Shown piece after piece: positions 1 to 12,519 of a stretch of DNA of 64,000 bases (position 1 is the stretch's first letter; every line of letters begins with the position of its first letter). The notes beneath the pieces were generated by a model. That model made no database searches. It was not told the origin of the DNA and was given only the letters and a program-made list of their open reading frames with translations. Both the position numbers and the translations under genes were made by a program. This DNA is from Pegea sp. RAD2-039 (Eukaryota; Chordata; Thaliacea; Salpida; Salpidae), in NCBI GenBank assembly GCA_034620365.1, contig JAQGEQ010000363.1, forward strand, positions 62,001 to 126,000, read 5' to 3'.

Positions 1-1768
1 AAGGTCATTGTAGAAACGGAGATGAGTGCAGGTTGTTATAATTTATCTTGTTATTGTGTTGAGCAAAAATAAACAAAAACATTTTCGATGACTCATCATT
101 ATCAGCGTGACTTGTAAGAACTTTTTACACTGATGTGATAAATTTCAGATTCTTGCATATAGTACAGGAAAACTTATCCGGAAAAACTGTTACAGAAGAT
201 GCATGCAACAGCCAAAAGTGAGTTAAACATCTTTTCATACAACATTCATCTGTTGATATTTGTTCAGGTCAAACTCAGTTACACCTGCTGCTCTAACAGT
301 ACCTGGTAGTTGGGTAGATGCTAAAGAATTTATTCCTGGCCAGAAATATACTTCCAGATGTAAGTTGGTGTTTGCTTGACTTCATTGATAGTTTACAAAT
401 ATCAAATCCAAACTAAAATAAAACGTTCTTCAGTTGAAGATGATTCTTATTCATCTGCTCTGAAAGTTGGATTGCCAAACAAAGAAACTTTGTGTAGTTT
501 AGCAATTGAAGGCCAATGCTTGTGAGTAATCTTGAGATGAATTTTGAATACCAATAGCTGCTTACTAAAACTATGTTTTTGTAGAGATGGAGAAAACTGC
601 CCTTATCTGCATGGGTTGCTTTGTGATATGTGTAATTTCTACATTATACATCCAACAGATAATGTCAAACAAAAAGAACATAAACAAGTTTGTCATCAAT
701 TTTGTTTTGATGCTTTTTTACTGTTTCAACCAACCTCAGTTTGATTTTGTGATGTTCTTTTTAAGGCGTGTTACAAGTTTTTTGAAGAAGAGATGAAAGA
801 CTCGTTCAAAATTGCTCAGACAAACAACCTAACTTGTGGTATTTGTATGGAAAAGGTAAATGAATAATCATGTTTTGTGGCTCATCAATTTTAAACTTAA
901 GATTTGTTTTTATTCATTCTTTCCAAACCACTAAACTTCCATTTATGTTACATTCCAATGGAATTTGATAATTTGGTTTCTCATCAATTACACTCAAATG
1001 CTGAATGGGATTTTTTAAAGGTTTCGGAGAAGTCTCCACCATCACTTCGTCGATTTGGAATCTTGGAAAACTGCACTCATGTATTTTGTCTCGAATGCAT
1101 CAGAACTTGGCGAAGTGCAAACAACTTTCAAAAAAAAGTTGTCAAGTAAGATGAAATATTCATTGAAATATCCTCTAATTTTCTTCTTATCATTCAGATC
1201 ATGTCCTGAATGTCGAACTGCATCTTCCTTTGTCACTCCCAGCTCTTCATGGGTAGATGATAAAGAAGAAAAAGCGAAATTGATTGAAGAATACAAGCAA
1301 CGTTTAAGGTGAGATTACTCACAAGAGGTCGCTGTTTTGACGACGACGTCATACTTCATCATTTATTTGAATTTTGTTTTGATCAGCAAAAAACCTTGCA
1401 AGTACTTCAACCTTGGCAAAGGTAAGTGCCCCTTTGCCCGACACTGCTTTTATCTACACGCCTACCCTGATGGAAGTGTCCAGGACAAGTCCAGACTACC
1501 TTTCAAAAGATCTGTTGTCAATCAAGATGGTGACCATGAGGTTTGTTCCTAATCACTCGTGATGATCTTTTAAACGTTCCTCTTCTTCTAGGAATTTGGA
1601 GTCAGTTTTCTAAGCTGGTTGGAAGAAGGGAACAGTGACTATCTCCTCAGTGAAGTTAATGACTTCTTTGATGTTTACTTCTATGATTCCTCGTTAGATT
1701 CGGAAACTGAATTTGATTTCGACTCACTTGTCAGCGCCTTATCAGAGCACGAGGAATCTTTTTTATAG
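1..1768 (+). CDS. MKRN: Makorin-type E3 ubiquitin ligase, 3' part
   Basis: RNA-binding RING E3 ubiquitin ligase; the 5' exons lie outside the window. Exons read: 1-31, 149-217, 268-359, 434-521, 585-687, 766-855, 1021-1145, 1198-1308, 1387-1540, 1592-1768 (TAG), giving 345 visible residues. Domain order is that of makorins: end of a CCCH finger (GHCRNGDECRFLH), linker with a WVDAKEFIPGQ motif, a second CCCH finger (CSLAIEGQC...CPYLH), the makorin Cys/His stretch (CDMCNFYIIHPTD), a RING (CGICMEK, CTHVFCLECIRTW, CPECR) and a last CCCH finger (CKYFNLGKGKCPF...CFYLH). All zinc ligands of the RING are visible. The tail is acidic. Introns are 45-165 nt, all GT-AG. An AATAAA lies at 1931-1936. In animals the family ubiquitinates RNA-bound or ribosome-associated targets; the exact paralogue cannot be told. 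Confidence 0.95.
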
Positions 1769-4700
1769 GTCCGTTAAAGTCCTAATGAGCTTGCTTATGT
1801 CAGAGTGCTTACAGATAAGAAACAATAATTAAACTTGCACGAGTGTGTACCTGCTGCAAATAAGTCTTGTTGTTTTGTACTTATTGTTTTACTGTTAAGC
1901 TTTCTGCCTTATAGTTTTTAAAAGCTCTGAAATAAACTAATGCAAAATACTTCTCCCATTGTGCTTATTTAGTTTATATATGTTTTCAAGCTGCTAACAT
2001 CGGTGTAGTCTAGTGTAGTCTTCTGAAGTTTTATAAGAACTAAAAATCGTATTTTATCTGCACTTTCCCGAAATTTGCACTAATCTTGATTTCAAAATAA
2101 TTTGCAAACTATTGAATGTTGCTGCAATCACGGCATGTACTGTCTTAATATGATCCATGTAATTCTAAAATATTAGAAGGTTCATGTATTTTGACATCTA
2201 GTAAACTTTCTGACGTTTATTTTTCAGATTTTTTTCTTCCTTATTGATTCGGTTGTAGTCACCAACCAAGTAATCAGCTCAAACAACTTTCTGTTTTGCG
2301 AAAGCAGGATTTTATTCAAATAGTTTTTTATTTAACTTTCTTTTAACGATATTTCTTTTTGTAAGTAGATAACTTTTAACATTTAAACGATCTCTTAGAG
2401 ATATTTTGTGTCTTTTTAATCTGGTAGAAGATCTATTTGTCTACATCATTTTACGTATTTTAAACTGTACTTAGTAATGTTACATCAGTTTTCAAAGCAC
2501 CTGTCAACATCCTTCGTGTATTCGTGTAATCGGTTAAACCCCATTCAATTGCTCACTGTGTTAATTTAAACTCATTTATTTATTTTAACCTTCCATATAT
2601 ACTGAACTTGAATCGATTGATGGTTTTCAACAGCCTGGTGTTGCTATTAAACGATTCCAACATCAACCTAACTTAACCTGCCTTTATTTTACCTCTTAAC
2701 CGATGCAGCAATTTTGAAGTTAGTTTTTATTCTTTCATGACAACAAAAAAGTGACTTCAAAACTTCACTCGAAACTGATTCAACACCCAACTTCAAAAGT
2801 TGGCATTTTTACTTTTATATCAATCTTACAATGCTTGGTGACAGATCTTGCTGAAGTTGGTACACTGTTCTCTAGTTACAGATAATAATCGAGACCATTT
2901 GAGCTCAACTTATGTAAATAATTTTCTTCAAATTTTAATTTATTGTTTTTTTTCAACTTTTATAATATTTGTTATTTTACAATTATCTTTGCATGTTTTC
3001 CTAGTAAAGTATAAAGGTAGGCTGCTATCATATCAACAGTAACACCAAGTACTTGATGGTTACCTATATCAAGATGTTCACACTTACAGTGAAAAGTTTA
3101 TCTTTTTTTGCGTTCGAATTTTCTTTTGCATGTTTTCAACTCATAGAAGAAATATGATTTGATACATGCACTAATAAAACACCATAATCTGCAACAAGTG
3201 TTCAAAATCAGTAGTTTTAATAGAAGTTCACCAAATTAGTTGACATAAACATATAGTGATCCTAAACATCAATTAAGCTGTAATCAGATGTTCTATTTCT
3301 ACAACAAACTTGTTTTTTATCAAAAGATTTGTTGATGAAGTTTGAGCAGCATATGGCAGAATAATTAAATTGTGAAAAAGAGTTTCATTTAAAAAAGGAA
3401 AAACTCGACAAAAATTTAGGAAGTTTTCAGTTATATTCGTTCATAAAAGTTTACATCAACAAATTCGTCATCCTGTTGTTAAAATGTATCATCTGTTCAA
3501 CTTTTTAAGTCTTGATAATTTTAGGTTTCTATCTAAGATCTTTTGTTGGGTCTTTAAACTTAATTGTAAACAAAAAATCATAAATACTTTACTAATTGCT
3601 ACAATTGCAGTAGACTAATATTTATGTGTTTTGATTGAAAAGAATATTTTGATGATCAATTATAGGATTGAAACTTTTTACTTTTGGAAAGCAAAATAAT
3701 ACGTTTGAAAAGATAATTAATTATTTATAAAGTTTATTCCAAGCTAAAAAAAAAAGTTCAATTGGTCAAAATTTGTTTGTCTATTATAGAATATGTCACG
3801 TCAATCGAAATAGCTCCTCAATCCGCTAAATTGAATTTAATTTGCGCTTTATGAGGAAGCTGTTCAAATGGAATGTTGTTCAAACTATAAAGATCATTCA
3901 ACTGTGTTCTATTTATTGCTAATTCTTATCCAGTTTAGTTTTACAGCTCTTAAGGTATAATAGTTTATCTCTCAGTTTAAGTTTCATTCTGCATATCTAA
4001 GATGTTTCAAAAACCGAAAAGGTTTTATTAAAAAATAATGTTTTAATTTCACTTTCTGTAGTAATAAAATATATTTTGGAAAATTTTACTTCTATTTTTG
4101 ATATATCATCATGATTAAAGCTATTATAATCACAAATTGAATCATGAATAAACCTGAAAAAGATTTTCTTTACTACTAGTTTATTTGCTTCAATAATTAC
4201 TATTTGCTATTTGAAAGAAGCTGATGACAGTTTAATATCTTTTATTTAAAAGATAAAACAGCTTTATTTAAGACTTTCATAATAATTCAATAAAATTTTC
4301 AGCATTTTGGAAATAAATTATTTTAACAATTTTTCTTATTGGCTAAAACTTTTCTTAATATTTATTTATCACATATTTATTTTCAATTAAGTTTAAAAAC
4401 ATCACTAAATGGCGATAGTTCCATTCAAGTTAACTATTTTTATAAATATTCTACATGTAGCTCTAGAATTAAGCATTCTTTATTTGAAATCTATCGATAA
4501 ATTCCTTTTAATATTTTGCACAGATTCCATCCAAATAATTTAATTCAGGAAAATTTAAAATTGATTTCATTGCTTCTGATTTTCTTAAACCAAATTTTTT
4601 TATCATCTTTACTTATCTTTCATAAAAAGTAAAGGAGGTATAATATTAAAAAATTGAATTAAAAACATTCTTATCAATCTAGAATTAAATTGTATTCAGT

Positions 4701-7141
4701 AAATTGTTTTAATTAATTAAAATTACATAATAAATTTCAAACGAAGACGAAAGCCTTAAGCACCAAAATAGAAACTCAGTTAATTTAAACATTCTTTAGT
4801 AGATAGTTGTTTTTGTTCTATTTTTCTACATAAGTCTTTTGTAAATATTACATTGGGTTAAAATAACTTAAATTTATCGTCTTTGTTATCTCTCTACAAA
4901 ATATTTTTTACTTTTGAGGTATAATCACAGTTACACAATTTTTTCTTAAAAAAATTTGGCTTCATGTATGAAATTAATTTAATAAAATTCTAACCGTTCT
5001 ACATTTTAAAGTATAAAGTACATATGAAGAACAAGATCGAAATTAATTAGTTAGCTGTCGGAGGAAATAAAAAAGAATTGATAAATCATTAGACATAATC
5101 CTTAATTATTTAAAAGATGAATTATTCAAAAGTAAATGTTAAACAGTTAATTAGATTAAATAGCAATTAATCTATAGTTTAACTGAAATACTCTTAATTA
5201 AATTTGATTTATTGAAAAATATCGAGTATTTTCAACCTCTCATGATCCAATAAAAAAAAATATTTTCTGATCACTAAGCTAAGAGCTTGTTCATTTTTTA
5301 TATCAATTTATTCCAATATTACAGTAGTACTGATTTATTTAAACAATTAATTAGTTTGCTATTTTAATTTAATGATGACTTTAGCACTATATTATCGATT
5401 AAAACCCAAATTACAATTTTGAATAGTTTTTCAATCAAAGAAAATACTTTACAAAATACAGTTAAGTATTAAAACCTTTTTCATGTTCTGAATTTTAAAT
5501 GGTAATCTCTTTAGCTAGTAATAGTATGTCCTTGTGGTAACATAATAGTTTTATTTTTCAATTTATAAGAGTAGTTAAATTACTGTTGTTTTAAAACTGC
5601 AAATGGTTTTTATACCAAAAGAAATTGCTTTCAAATTTGTTTAAAGTGCTTATTTAGTTTAAGCAAACAGCTTTAAGCAGTTATTCAAACATTTCACATA
5701 TAGGTCAAAAGTTTATTTGTTTCTATTAGACAAGCTTTTGTATTTATATAAAAGAAGTGCTAGCTAAAAAATCAGTCAATAAGTTTTATTGGAAACTCTT
5801 AACTTCATATATGATCAAACTAAAAGATCTTCTTTCAAAAATAATTTACTTATTCTGTATCGGATTTTCAACAAATTTCGAAAAAAGATGCAAAAATGTT
5901 AAGAAAATTGTTTGCAGGCATCTACAATAAAATTATAATATCTGAATAAGTGATAAATTCCACAAATATTTTTTAGATATCTTTATTAAGAAACGTTTTT
6001 TTTTTATTTCATATCATTTTTGTAATAAAGTTTTTACAAATGTTTCAATAATTACTAAAAAAATAAGGATGTTTTTTGTTTAGATATTTGAAGTTTTTGA
6101 TTATTGTTGAAAGTTTTTGATTAATAAAGAAAATATCAAAATAATAGATTAGAAAAATGTGTTTAGTAACCATGAATTTATTCTTTCACAATATACTTAA
6201 CTAAACTCAAATACTTTTATTGTAAGAACTTATTATCAAACTTATAATAATCTTTTGATAAAGTTTATTGTTCTGAACAACAAATTAATTATATTTCAAA
6301 GACATTTTACACCGTCACATATCAAAAAAGTTGCAAATCAAACAAAACTTTAAATTTAGAGGAAATGTAACTTTAAAGGACTAAATAATCGAATAATAAG
6401 CAAAAAAGTAAAAATTTGATTCAAATTCTTAAAATAGCTTCCAAATATTGTACCTTTTTAGTATTTCTGTGATACACCAAAATTATAATATCACTAAAAG
6501 CAAAATATTACTTTCCGGCTTTCAACTATTTTTATTAAACATTAATGGTTTACTGTTTACATTTTGGAGTAGCTCATTTTAACAGCATGCAAGCTGTCAA
6601 CAGAGAAGATATGCATGAGTGCGTTCAGGCTATAGCTTAAAAATGAATATTTATTCATAGTGAATGCTTGACTAAAGTACTTATTGAAAAAAGAAACATT
6701 AAACTTGTACAAAATTTGTTACAAATCAATGATTTACCAGACTCTTATCTTTTAGTTTAATTTTTTCATTTGTATCTATTCAGCTGTTTTAGATTTCAAA
6801 TTTTGTTGCAAAGTTAATATTAAAGAATAGAATTTACTTTTTCAGCTTTTATTTAAAACAATTATTTTTTTGACAATTTCGTAAGTAGTCTCAGGATAAT
6901 TCATTAAGTTTAAGAGATATCAGTTAGATAGTTTTCACTAAACTCAATTTCTATAGTAAGTAACAATTTAAGGCTTAAAATCATGATATTTACTGTTTGG
7001 TAAGTTCCTAATTTCAACTCAACTGCATCATTCGGTAGTGAAGACTTGTTCTTAAACTCATTAAAATAGATTTTCTTAATACATTAAGTCAAACGTTTCT
7101 TTTTTTATTTATTTTAACCTTCTTAAGATTTTTTTTGTTAG
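1769..7141. other. Gene-poor AT-rich stretch
   Basis: Holds the makorin 3'UTR (to about 1950) and the sequence upstream of the aldo-keto reductase. I saw no exon with a recognisable protein, no RNA gene and no clear repeat. The open frame at 2848-3042 is hydrophobic low-complexity sequence without homology that I recognise. Confidence 0.5.
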
Positions 7142-7154
7142 ACAAAGTAGAGAG

Positions 7155-8129
7155 ATGGGAAAATCAAAATGTGTGCAACTAAATGATGGAAAGTTGATGC
7201 CTTATATAGGTCTTGGAACCTCTAAAATATCTGAGCAAAATATAGAAAGCGCAGTTTCAGCAGCTATTGATGCTGGTTACCGACTACTTGATTGTTCAAT
7301 ATTTTATGGGAATGAAAGGGCTATTGGTAGAATTTTGAAAACAAAAATAAAAGAAGGAAAAATCAGAAGAGAAGAAATGTTTATAACAGGGAAAATTTGG
7401 AGAACTTTCAATAAAAAAGAAAACATGGAAGAATGTATCAATGAGTCTTTGAAACATCTTGGCATTTCTTACTTTGATCTTTATTTGGTTCATTATCCTA
7501 ATTCACTTAAATATGGAGGTCTTAATAATTTACTTCCTCGAGATGAAAATGGTAAGATCTTAATTGATGAAGACACAGATTACGTAGATGTCTGGAGAAA
7601 CATTCAACGTTTTAAAGAAGATGGACGTGCTGTTAGTTTAGGAGTCTCAAACTTCAACTCTTATCAATTACAACGTCTTATAGATGAAACTAATATTACA
7701 CCAGCCGTCAATCAAGTCGAGTTTCATCCTTATCTAACACAGCATGAGTTGATTCGGTTTTGTCGCCGTCATAGTATTATCATAACTGCTTATTGTTGCG
7801 TAGGAGCAGCTGATCGTGCAGCATCATCTAGTGGAAACTTCTTGTATCTCTTGGAAGATCAGGTTCTAATCCAAATTGCTGAAAAACATAGGAAATCTCC
7901 TGCTCAAGTTGCTTTAAGGTTCTGCATTGAACAGAATGTTTGTGCTGTACCAAAAAGTCAAACACCTTGCAGAATTAAAGAAAATATTGATGTATTCGAC
8001 TTTAAACTAGATGAGACAGATATGGATCAACTCTTAGCATTGAATAGAAAGTATAGATATCTCCCTGCTTTAATTGATAAACATCACAAGTTTCATCCGT
8101 TTACAAACGATTATACTGAAGAAAATTGA
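7155..8129 (+). CDS. Aldo-keto reductase, single exon
   Basis: NAD(P)H-dependent carbonyl reductase of the aldo-keto reductase superfamily, cytosolic, 324 residues, a normal length. The catalytic tetrad is in place: Asp46 and Tyr51 (LLDCSIFYGNE), Lys80 (TGKIW) and His113 (LVHYP). Other barrel motifs are GVSNFN (163-168), NQVEFHPY (186-193) and the cofactor loop VPKS (265-268) with Arg273 and Asn277, the pattern that binds the NADPH 2'-phosphate. The usual AYSPLG turn is AYCCVG here (212-217). It has no introns while every other complete gene here has at least two, so it may descend from a retrocopy, yet the frame is intact. A pyrimidine-rich TTTTTTGTTAG ends 13 nt before the ATG. An AATAAA is at 8250-8255. 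Substrate cannot be predicted. Confidence 0.95.
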   Translation: MGKSKCVQLNDGKLMPYIGLGTSKISEQNIESAVSAAIDAGYRLLDCSIFYGNERAIGRILKTKIKEGKIRREEMFITGKIWRTFNKKENMEECINESLKHLGISYFDLYLVHYPNSLKYGGLNNLLPRDENGKILIDEDTDYVDVWRNIQRFKEDGRAVSLGVSNFNSYQLQRLIDETNITPAVNQVEFHPYLTQHELIRFCRRHSIIITAYCCVGAADRAASSSGNFLYLLEDQVLIQIAEKHRKSPAQVALRFCIEQNVCAVPKSQTPCRIKENIDVFDFKLDETDMDQLLALNRKYRYLPALIDKHHKFHPFTNDYTEEN

Positions 8130-8950
8130 TGTTCACAGTATTGAAGTTTACATTTAAAGTGATTTTTCATTAGATTTTGTAAAATATAAACTTGTGCATC
8201 TTTTTTTCCTGTGTCTGTCTGTATTTAATCAATTGATGATTTCAAATTAAATAAATTGATGATTTAAACTTTTGGACTACTACCAGTGTAAAAACTTTCA
8301 TTTCAGAAACCTAATTTCGGAATTAGGAATAATTCCTGATTTAGTGTTTTTCCTAATTATTTTATATCAGGACATATTTGCTCAGGCAGTTTTCTAAGCA
8401 TTTTAATTTGCAAACAAACTTTGTTTCGAAATCTTTGATGGAATATCAAAATTTGATTATTTAATAGTTATTTTTATATTTTTATAGTTATTTAATAGCT
8501 TGGATCTATTTAGCACCGTGAACTGTTCAGTTTTTACGGTTTTTATTAATTGTTCCGGTTCTCATATAACAATTCTTAATCAGTCAGACATTTCAAAATA
8601 TTAATCATCCGTTAATCAATCTAAAAATTGTAATACAAAAATATCAGTTGAAAGTAAATTACAATTAAGCAACATTTCTAGAAGGTAGATTTTGGTGAAA
8701 ATATACTAAAATTTTAGAATATATCTAATCACTTAGATAAAGCAAAATCAAAAACTTTGTATACTAATTGATCTGAAAATTTATGTCAGTAAGAACAAAC
8801 TGTAATCAAGTGTAAAAACAAAGTAGTAAAAACAACAAAAACTTAAAACAAATATCGCACAAAAGTTTCATTAAATCTAGTTTTCATTAATTTTTATGTA
8901 GTTAACTTCCAATTACTTGCTGTGTACTTAAATAGTCTTTCATATTACGG
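8130..8950. other. 3' flank of the aldo-keto reductase
   Basis: AT-rich non-coding DNA with the polyadenylation signal of the reductase at its start. No further gene seen. Confidence 0.4.
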
Positions 8951-9216
8951 CCCTTATTTATTTGTTGATATTTTTGACTGAGTCAAAACATTTGGAGAAA
9001 AGTTGGCAGTTATACTTCCTTTCTGAGTGCCTTTGCTTCTTCTGAAGTAACTGCAAGACAGTCGTATACTTTACCCATAGTCGGGGAAGATATTTTTCTC
9101 GCTTGTCAGCGTAATGTAACGCAGCATAAGTATCTTCGACGACGAGATCGGATTTGAACCCACACATTGAAAGCTCAATGATTTATTATCTAATCAACTT
9201 AATCACATATCCATCT
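8951..9216 (-). mobile_element. tRNA-derived SINE-like element
   Basis: Read on the minus strand it starts with RNA polymerase III promoter boxes: an A-box-like TGATTAAGTTG (plus 9195-9205) and a B box GGTTCAAATCC (plus 9150-9160) that fits the consensus fully, 34 nt apart. Between them CATTG/CAATG can pair as an anticodon-like stem. A unique body richer in GC than its surroundings follows, and the 3' end is an AACAAATAAATAA-type tail at plus 8951-8963. The tRNA fold is imperfect (six-base anticodon loop, mismatched T stem), so a working tRNA is unlikely. An open frame across it (8958-9167) is most likely accidental. Confidence 0.55.
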
Positions 9217-9658
9217 ATTCCGATTAATTTACACCATCGGTAAAAAAAACATTTGTAGTTTAAAGTAAAAGTTTAAGCTTCAAGAGCCATCGTTTTTGAA
9301 ATGATTAATATTGGTAAATATCTTATTAAATAAATAATTAAAATCCTGATGAATAAGTAATACAGTTTTAAGGATCAGTTGCTAATTCTAAACTTAGAGA
9401 TCATTTTTAGAAATAATGTATTTCAAAATACTTTTAAGAAATTGAGAGCTTCTTGCTTTCAAACTTAACGAAGTTTTCAAAATCTTGGCAACAAATTTTC
9501 GGTTAATGATGATTAAAAAACAGTATTAAAAGTTATAAGAAATCATTGAGATTAGTAAGATCTTAAATTTGAATTACCTTAGTTACATAATAATTGTTCC
9601 AATTTAATTTGGAAACACAAAGCTATCTTAAAAAATTTATACAAATTTTGTTGATCAG
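9217..9658. other. Upstream region of CFAP410
   Basis: AT-rich, no gene. Contains a GGCAAC at about 9487-9492, which matches half of an RFX X-box, and an acceptor-like TTTTGTTGATCAG ending at 9658. Confidence 0.3.
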
Positions 9659-9687
9659 TCAAGTCAACGAAACTGCAAAAATCGAAA

Positions 9688-12519
9688 ATGGTGAAATTGA
9701 AAGAAAAGTTCTTATTATCAAGAGCTAAAGCTCATGAGCTAAGTGGAGTAAAAACATTAAATTTTTGGTAATTTATATTTCAATCTTGTTCTTAATTAAA
9801 TTATGATTTTCTACTTATTTCTATGAAATAAAAACAATTTAAAAATCTTTAATTATTTTTCAGGGGAGGAAATATAGATGATGTAAGTTATTACTTTCAA
9901 TACTACTCTAAAATATTTATAATTTGTATTATAAACTTCAATTTATTTCAGATTTCAATACTTAAATGTGTACCAAATGTTGAAGTAATTAATGCAAGGT
10001 ATTAGCTGAAAGATTTTTAAAAGTTTCCAAATTATTTATTTAAAATTAATTGAAAAATAAATTTAATAATTCAATTATTGTCATAAAAATTATCTAAGTT
10101 TCAAATATTTTTCTAAACTTTGTTGTATTTTAACTGATTATTTGTGAAATATAATTAAGTATGTTTATATTTTTTCTACAATTAGCTTTAATAACTTTTG
10201 AATAATTCTTTAGTGCAAATATTATTGAAAATCTTCAAAGTTTCTCTCATTGTATCAAGCTAAAAGAGTTGTATCTAAGAAAAAATAAGATAGAAGATAT
10301 CAAGGAACTCTATAGCTTAAAAGGACTTAAAAACTTAAAGTAAGATATAAGCATTTTTATCTAACTTAAATTTGTTTAAAAATATTTAAAAAGTAAAATA
10401 TATTATAATGACTATCTAAGCTAGAAGTATTCATTGATATTTGCTTTTTTTAAACTTTTTATTTGATACTTATCAAAAATGTATTTTTATAATCATGATA
10501 CACAAACTATTTTCAATGTCAGTAACAGATACCAAGATTTAATTTGTTTATATATATATCCATATAATATAAATCTTCATAATATTTCATTCTAATTATA
10601 TCTTCTTAGTTATTGATAGATCATATAAGATTTTAGGTTTAGTCTTCATGTAACAATTATTTCTTTAAATGTCTGGGTCTTTGTATAAAATTTTTATTCA
10701 GATATCTATGGCTTTCTGGAAACCCATTTTGTGAAAAGTTATCAGTTGAGGAGTATAGGTCATCTGTGCTAAAAGTGCTGCCTCATTTGAAAAAGTTAGA
10801 TAATGAAAGTAAGTACTAAAGATTAAAAATTATAATTTTATTATCGTCTCTTCATATTTAGCTAAAAAACAAATATTATGTATTCAAAAATTGTTATATA
10901 TTTATAAACAGTAGTAGTTTGTAAAGAATGTAATTATTCAACTATATTTTTTTGTTTGTTACAAATTAATATTTCCATATGATTTAAGTTGTTATTTAAT
11001 TGTATTAAAAATATATTTAGTTTATTAAAAAAACATTTTTCTTCAGCTGTTACCGCTGAAGAGCTCACCTCTGTATTAAGAAACAATTTCTCAATTTCGT
11101 CAGTTCAGTGTAAAAGTTGGACAAATGAAGAAGAAGAAATAAAATTATCAAAAGATGAAGTTGTTGAAAAAGAAAGTGAAGTACTTGAAGAGGAAAAAGC
11201 TGAACTGAAATTTGACGAAGTAAATAAAGTTGATATCAGCGAACATAAAATTGAAGTTGTTGAAAATGAGAAGGAATCATCTGAAGAAGTTGAATCAAAG
11301 AATAAAATATCAGAAATAGATGATGAAAATAAGGAACTGGAAATTGAATCAACAAATTTACAGAAATCTTTCATATCAGAAATTGATGAAACGATACAAG
11401 CTGTTGATGAAGTTTTGCTGGATCAAAATAAAGAAGATGTTGATACAAAAACAGTCATTTTTCAGCCTCAAAAGTCAGAGCTTTTAACAATAAAACGTGT
11501 CATTGAAGAAGATACTGATAAAATTATCAAAGAGGAAAAGTTGCCTTTTTCTGATGATCATCAACCACTCCCAGAAGCTAATGAAAATTCAAGGGATCAA
11601 AATACTTTAAAAGAAAGTTCTGAAGTTGAACAAGAATCCATTGAAGAATGTATAAAAGATCAAGCAGAAGATGTAAACTCATCGTCAAAGGATCAAATAA
11701 CTCCAGAAGAGCTGAATCCTACTGATGATACATCTTTTGATGAGGAAGTAAAAAATGTTTGTGAAGCTAGTCAAACTGAAGATACAACAGATGATGAAGT
11801 CACTGGTTGTGATACTCTACAACAACTCAAGTAATATTTGAAAATATTGAAAGCTTGTGTCGTTTTAAAGTTAAGAAGCAAAAATATATATTAATTATTC
11901 ATCAATTGTAAATTTGTTGAAACCTTATTTTCTTATAACAGCAAAATACGAATTAAGTTTGGTTCGGAACCTTTAACTCCAGAGAAGTATTTATCCTCAA
12001 CTAGAAATCAGCAAATAAGAAAAAAACTAGAGAAGCAAAAAGTTTGTAATTTATTGTCGACTAACAAGTTGTTTTCTACTAATTATATTTTAATATCTTA
12101 TTGAAGTTATTATGTTAAACATATTTAATATTAAGTTTTTGGTTGTTTTACAGAAGAACAATTTGCTAATTGCAACTCTGGCTTTAATTGAAGAGCTTGA
12201 TAATGAAAGTTTATATTTAGTGAGAGATAAAATTGAAGAGAAATTAGAAGAATCATATTACAACACTCCAAATTCATCTCCAGTAAGTTGCAAAGTTGAT
12301 TTTGTTTACTTATGTTTGAGTTTCTTTTTCGAAACTAGTTTATAGTTTAGTTTGTTTTCTATAAACATAATTTCATATTCTAAAAATGAAAAAAGTTTAT
12401 AGATTTATAAAAAAAGATTATCTTGCTTCTCTCTTTCGTAGATGTGTAACAATCTAGCTCCGGCGACTTCTTCACCAGAGAGTGGTGATGGATTGAATCC
12501 TATTCTTTTTGCTGCTTAA
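9688..12519 (+). CDS. CFAP410: Ciliary leucine-rich repeat protein CFAP410 (C21orf2)
   Basis: Basal body/ciliary base protein; the human orthologue binds the kinase NEK1 and is mutated in a retinal/skeletal ciliopathy. Exons: 9688-9767, 9864-9882, 9952-9998, 10214-10339, 10702-10808, 11047-11830, 11942-12041, 12154-12282, 12442-12519; 489 residues. The N-terminus (about 1-140) is the LRR domain, with LSRAKAHELSGVKTLNFWG, ISILKCVPNVEVINAS, LKELYLRKNKI and YLWLSGNPFCEKLS matching CFAP410 closely, closed by an LRR cap (LPHLKKLDNETVTAEEL). Exon 6 then adds about 260 residues rich in Glu, Lys, Asp and Ser. The C-terminal helical domain (NLLIATLALIEELD...LVRDKIEEKLEE) again matches CFAP410. The human protein is only about 256 residues long, so the acidic middle is the odd part. 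Confidence 0.93.

Noticed and set aside
2848-3042. Hydrophobic 64-codon open frame
   Set aside because: Low-complexity AT-rich sequence with no splice context, conserved motif or neighbour.
9140-9216. Functional tRNA gene on the minus strand
   Set aside because: The B box is perfect, but the anticodon loop has six bases, the T stem contains a mismatch and no acceptor stem could be paired; a SINE head fits better.
11105-11374. 89-codon antisense frame in CFAP410
   Set aside because: Ser/Phe-rich mirror of the acidic Glu/Lys codons of exon 6 on the other strand.
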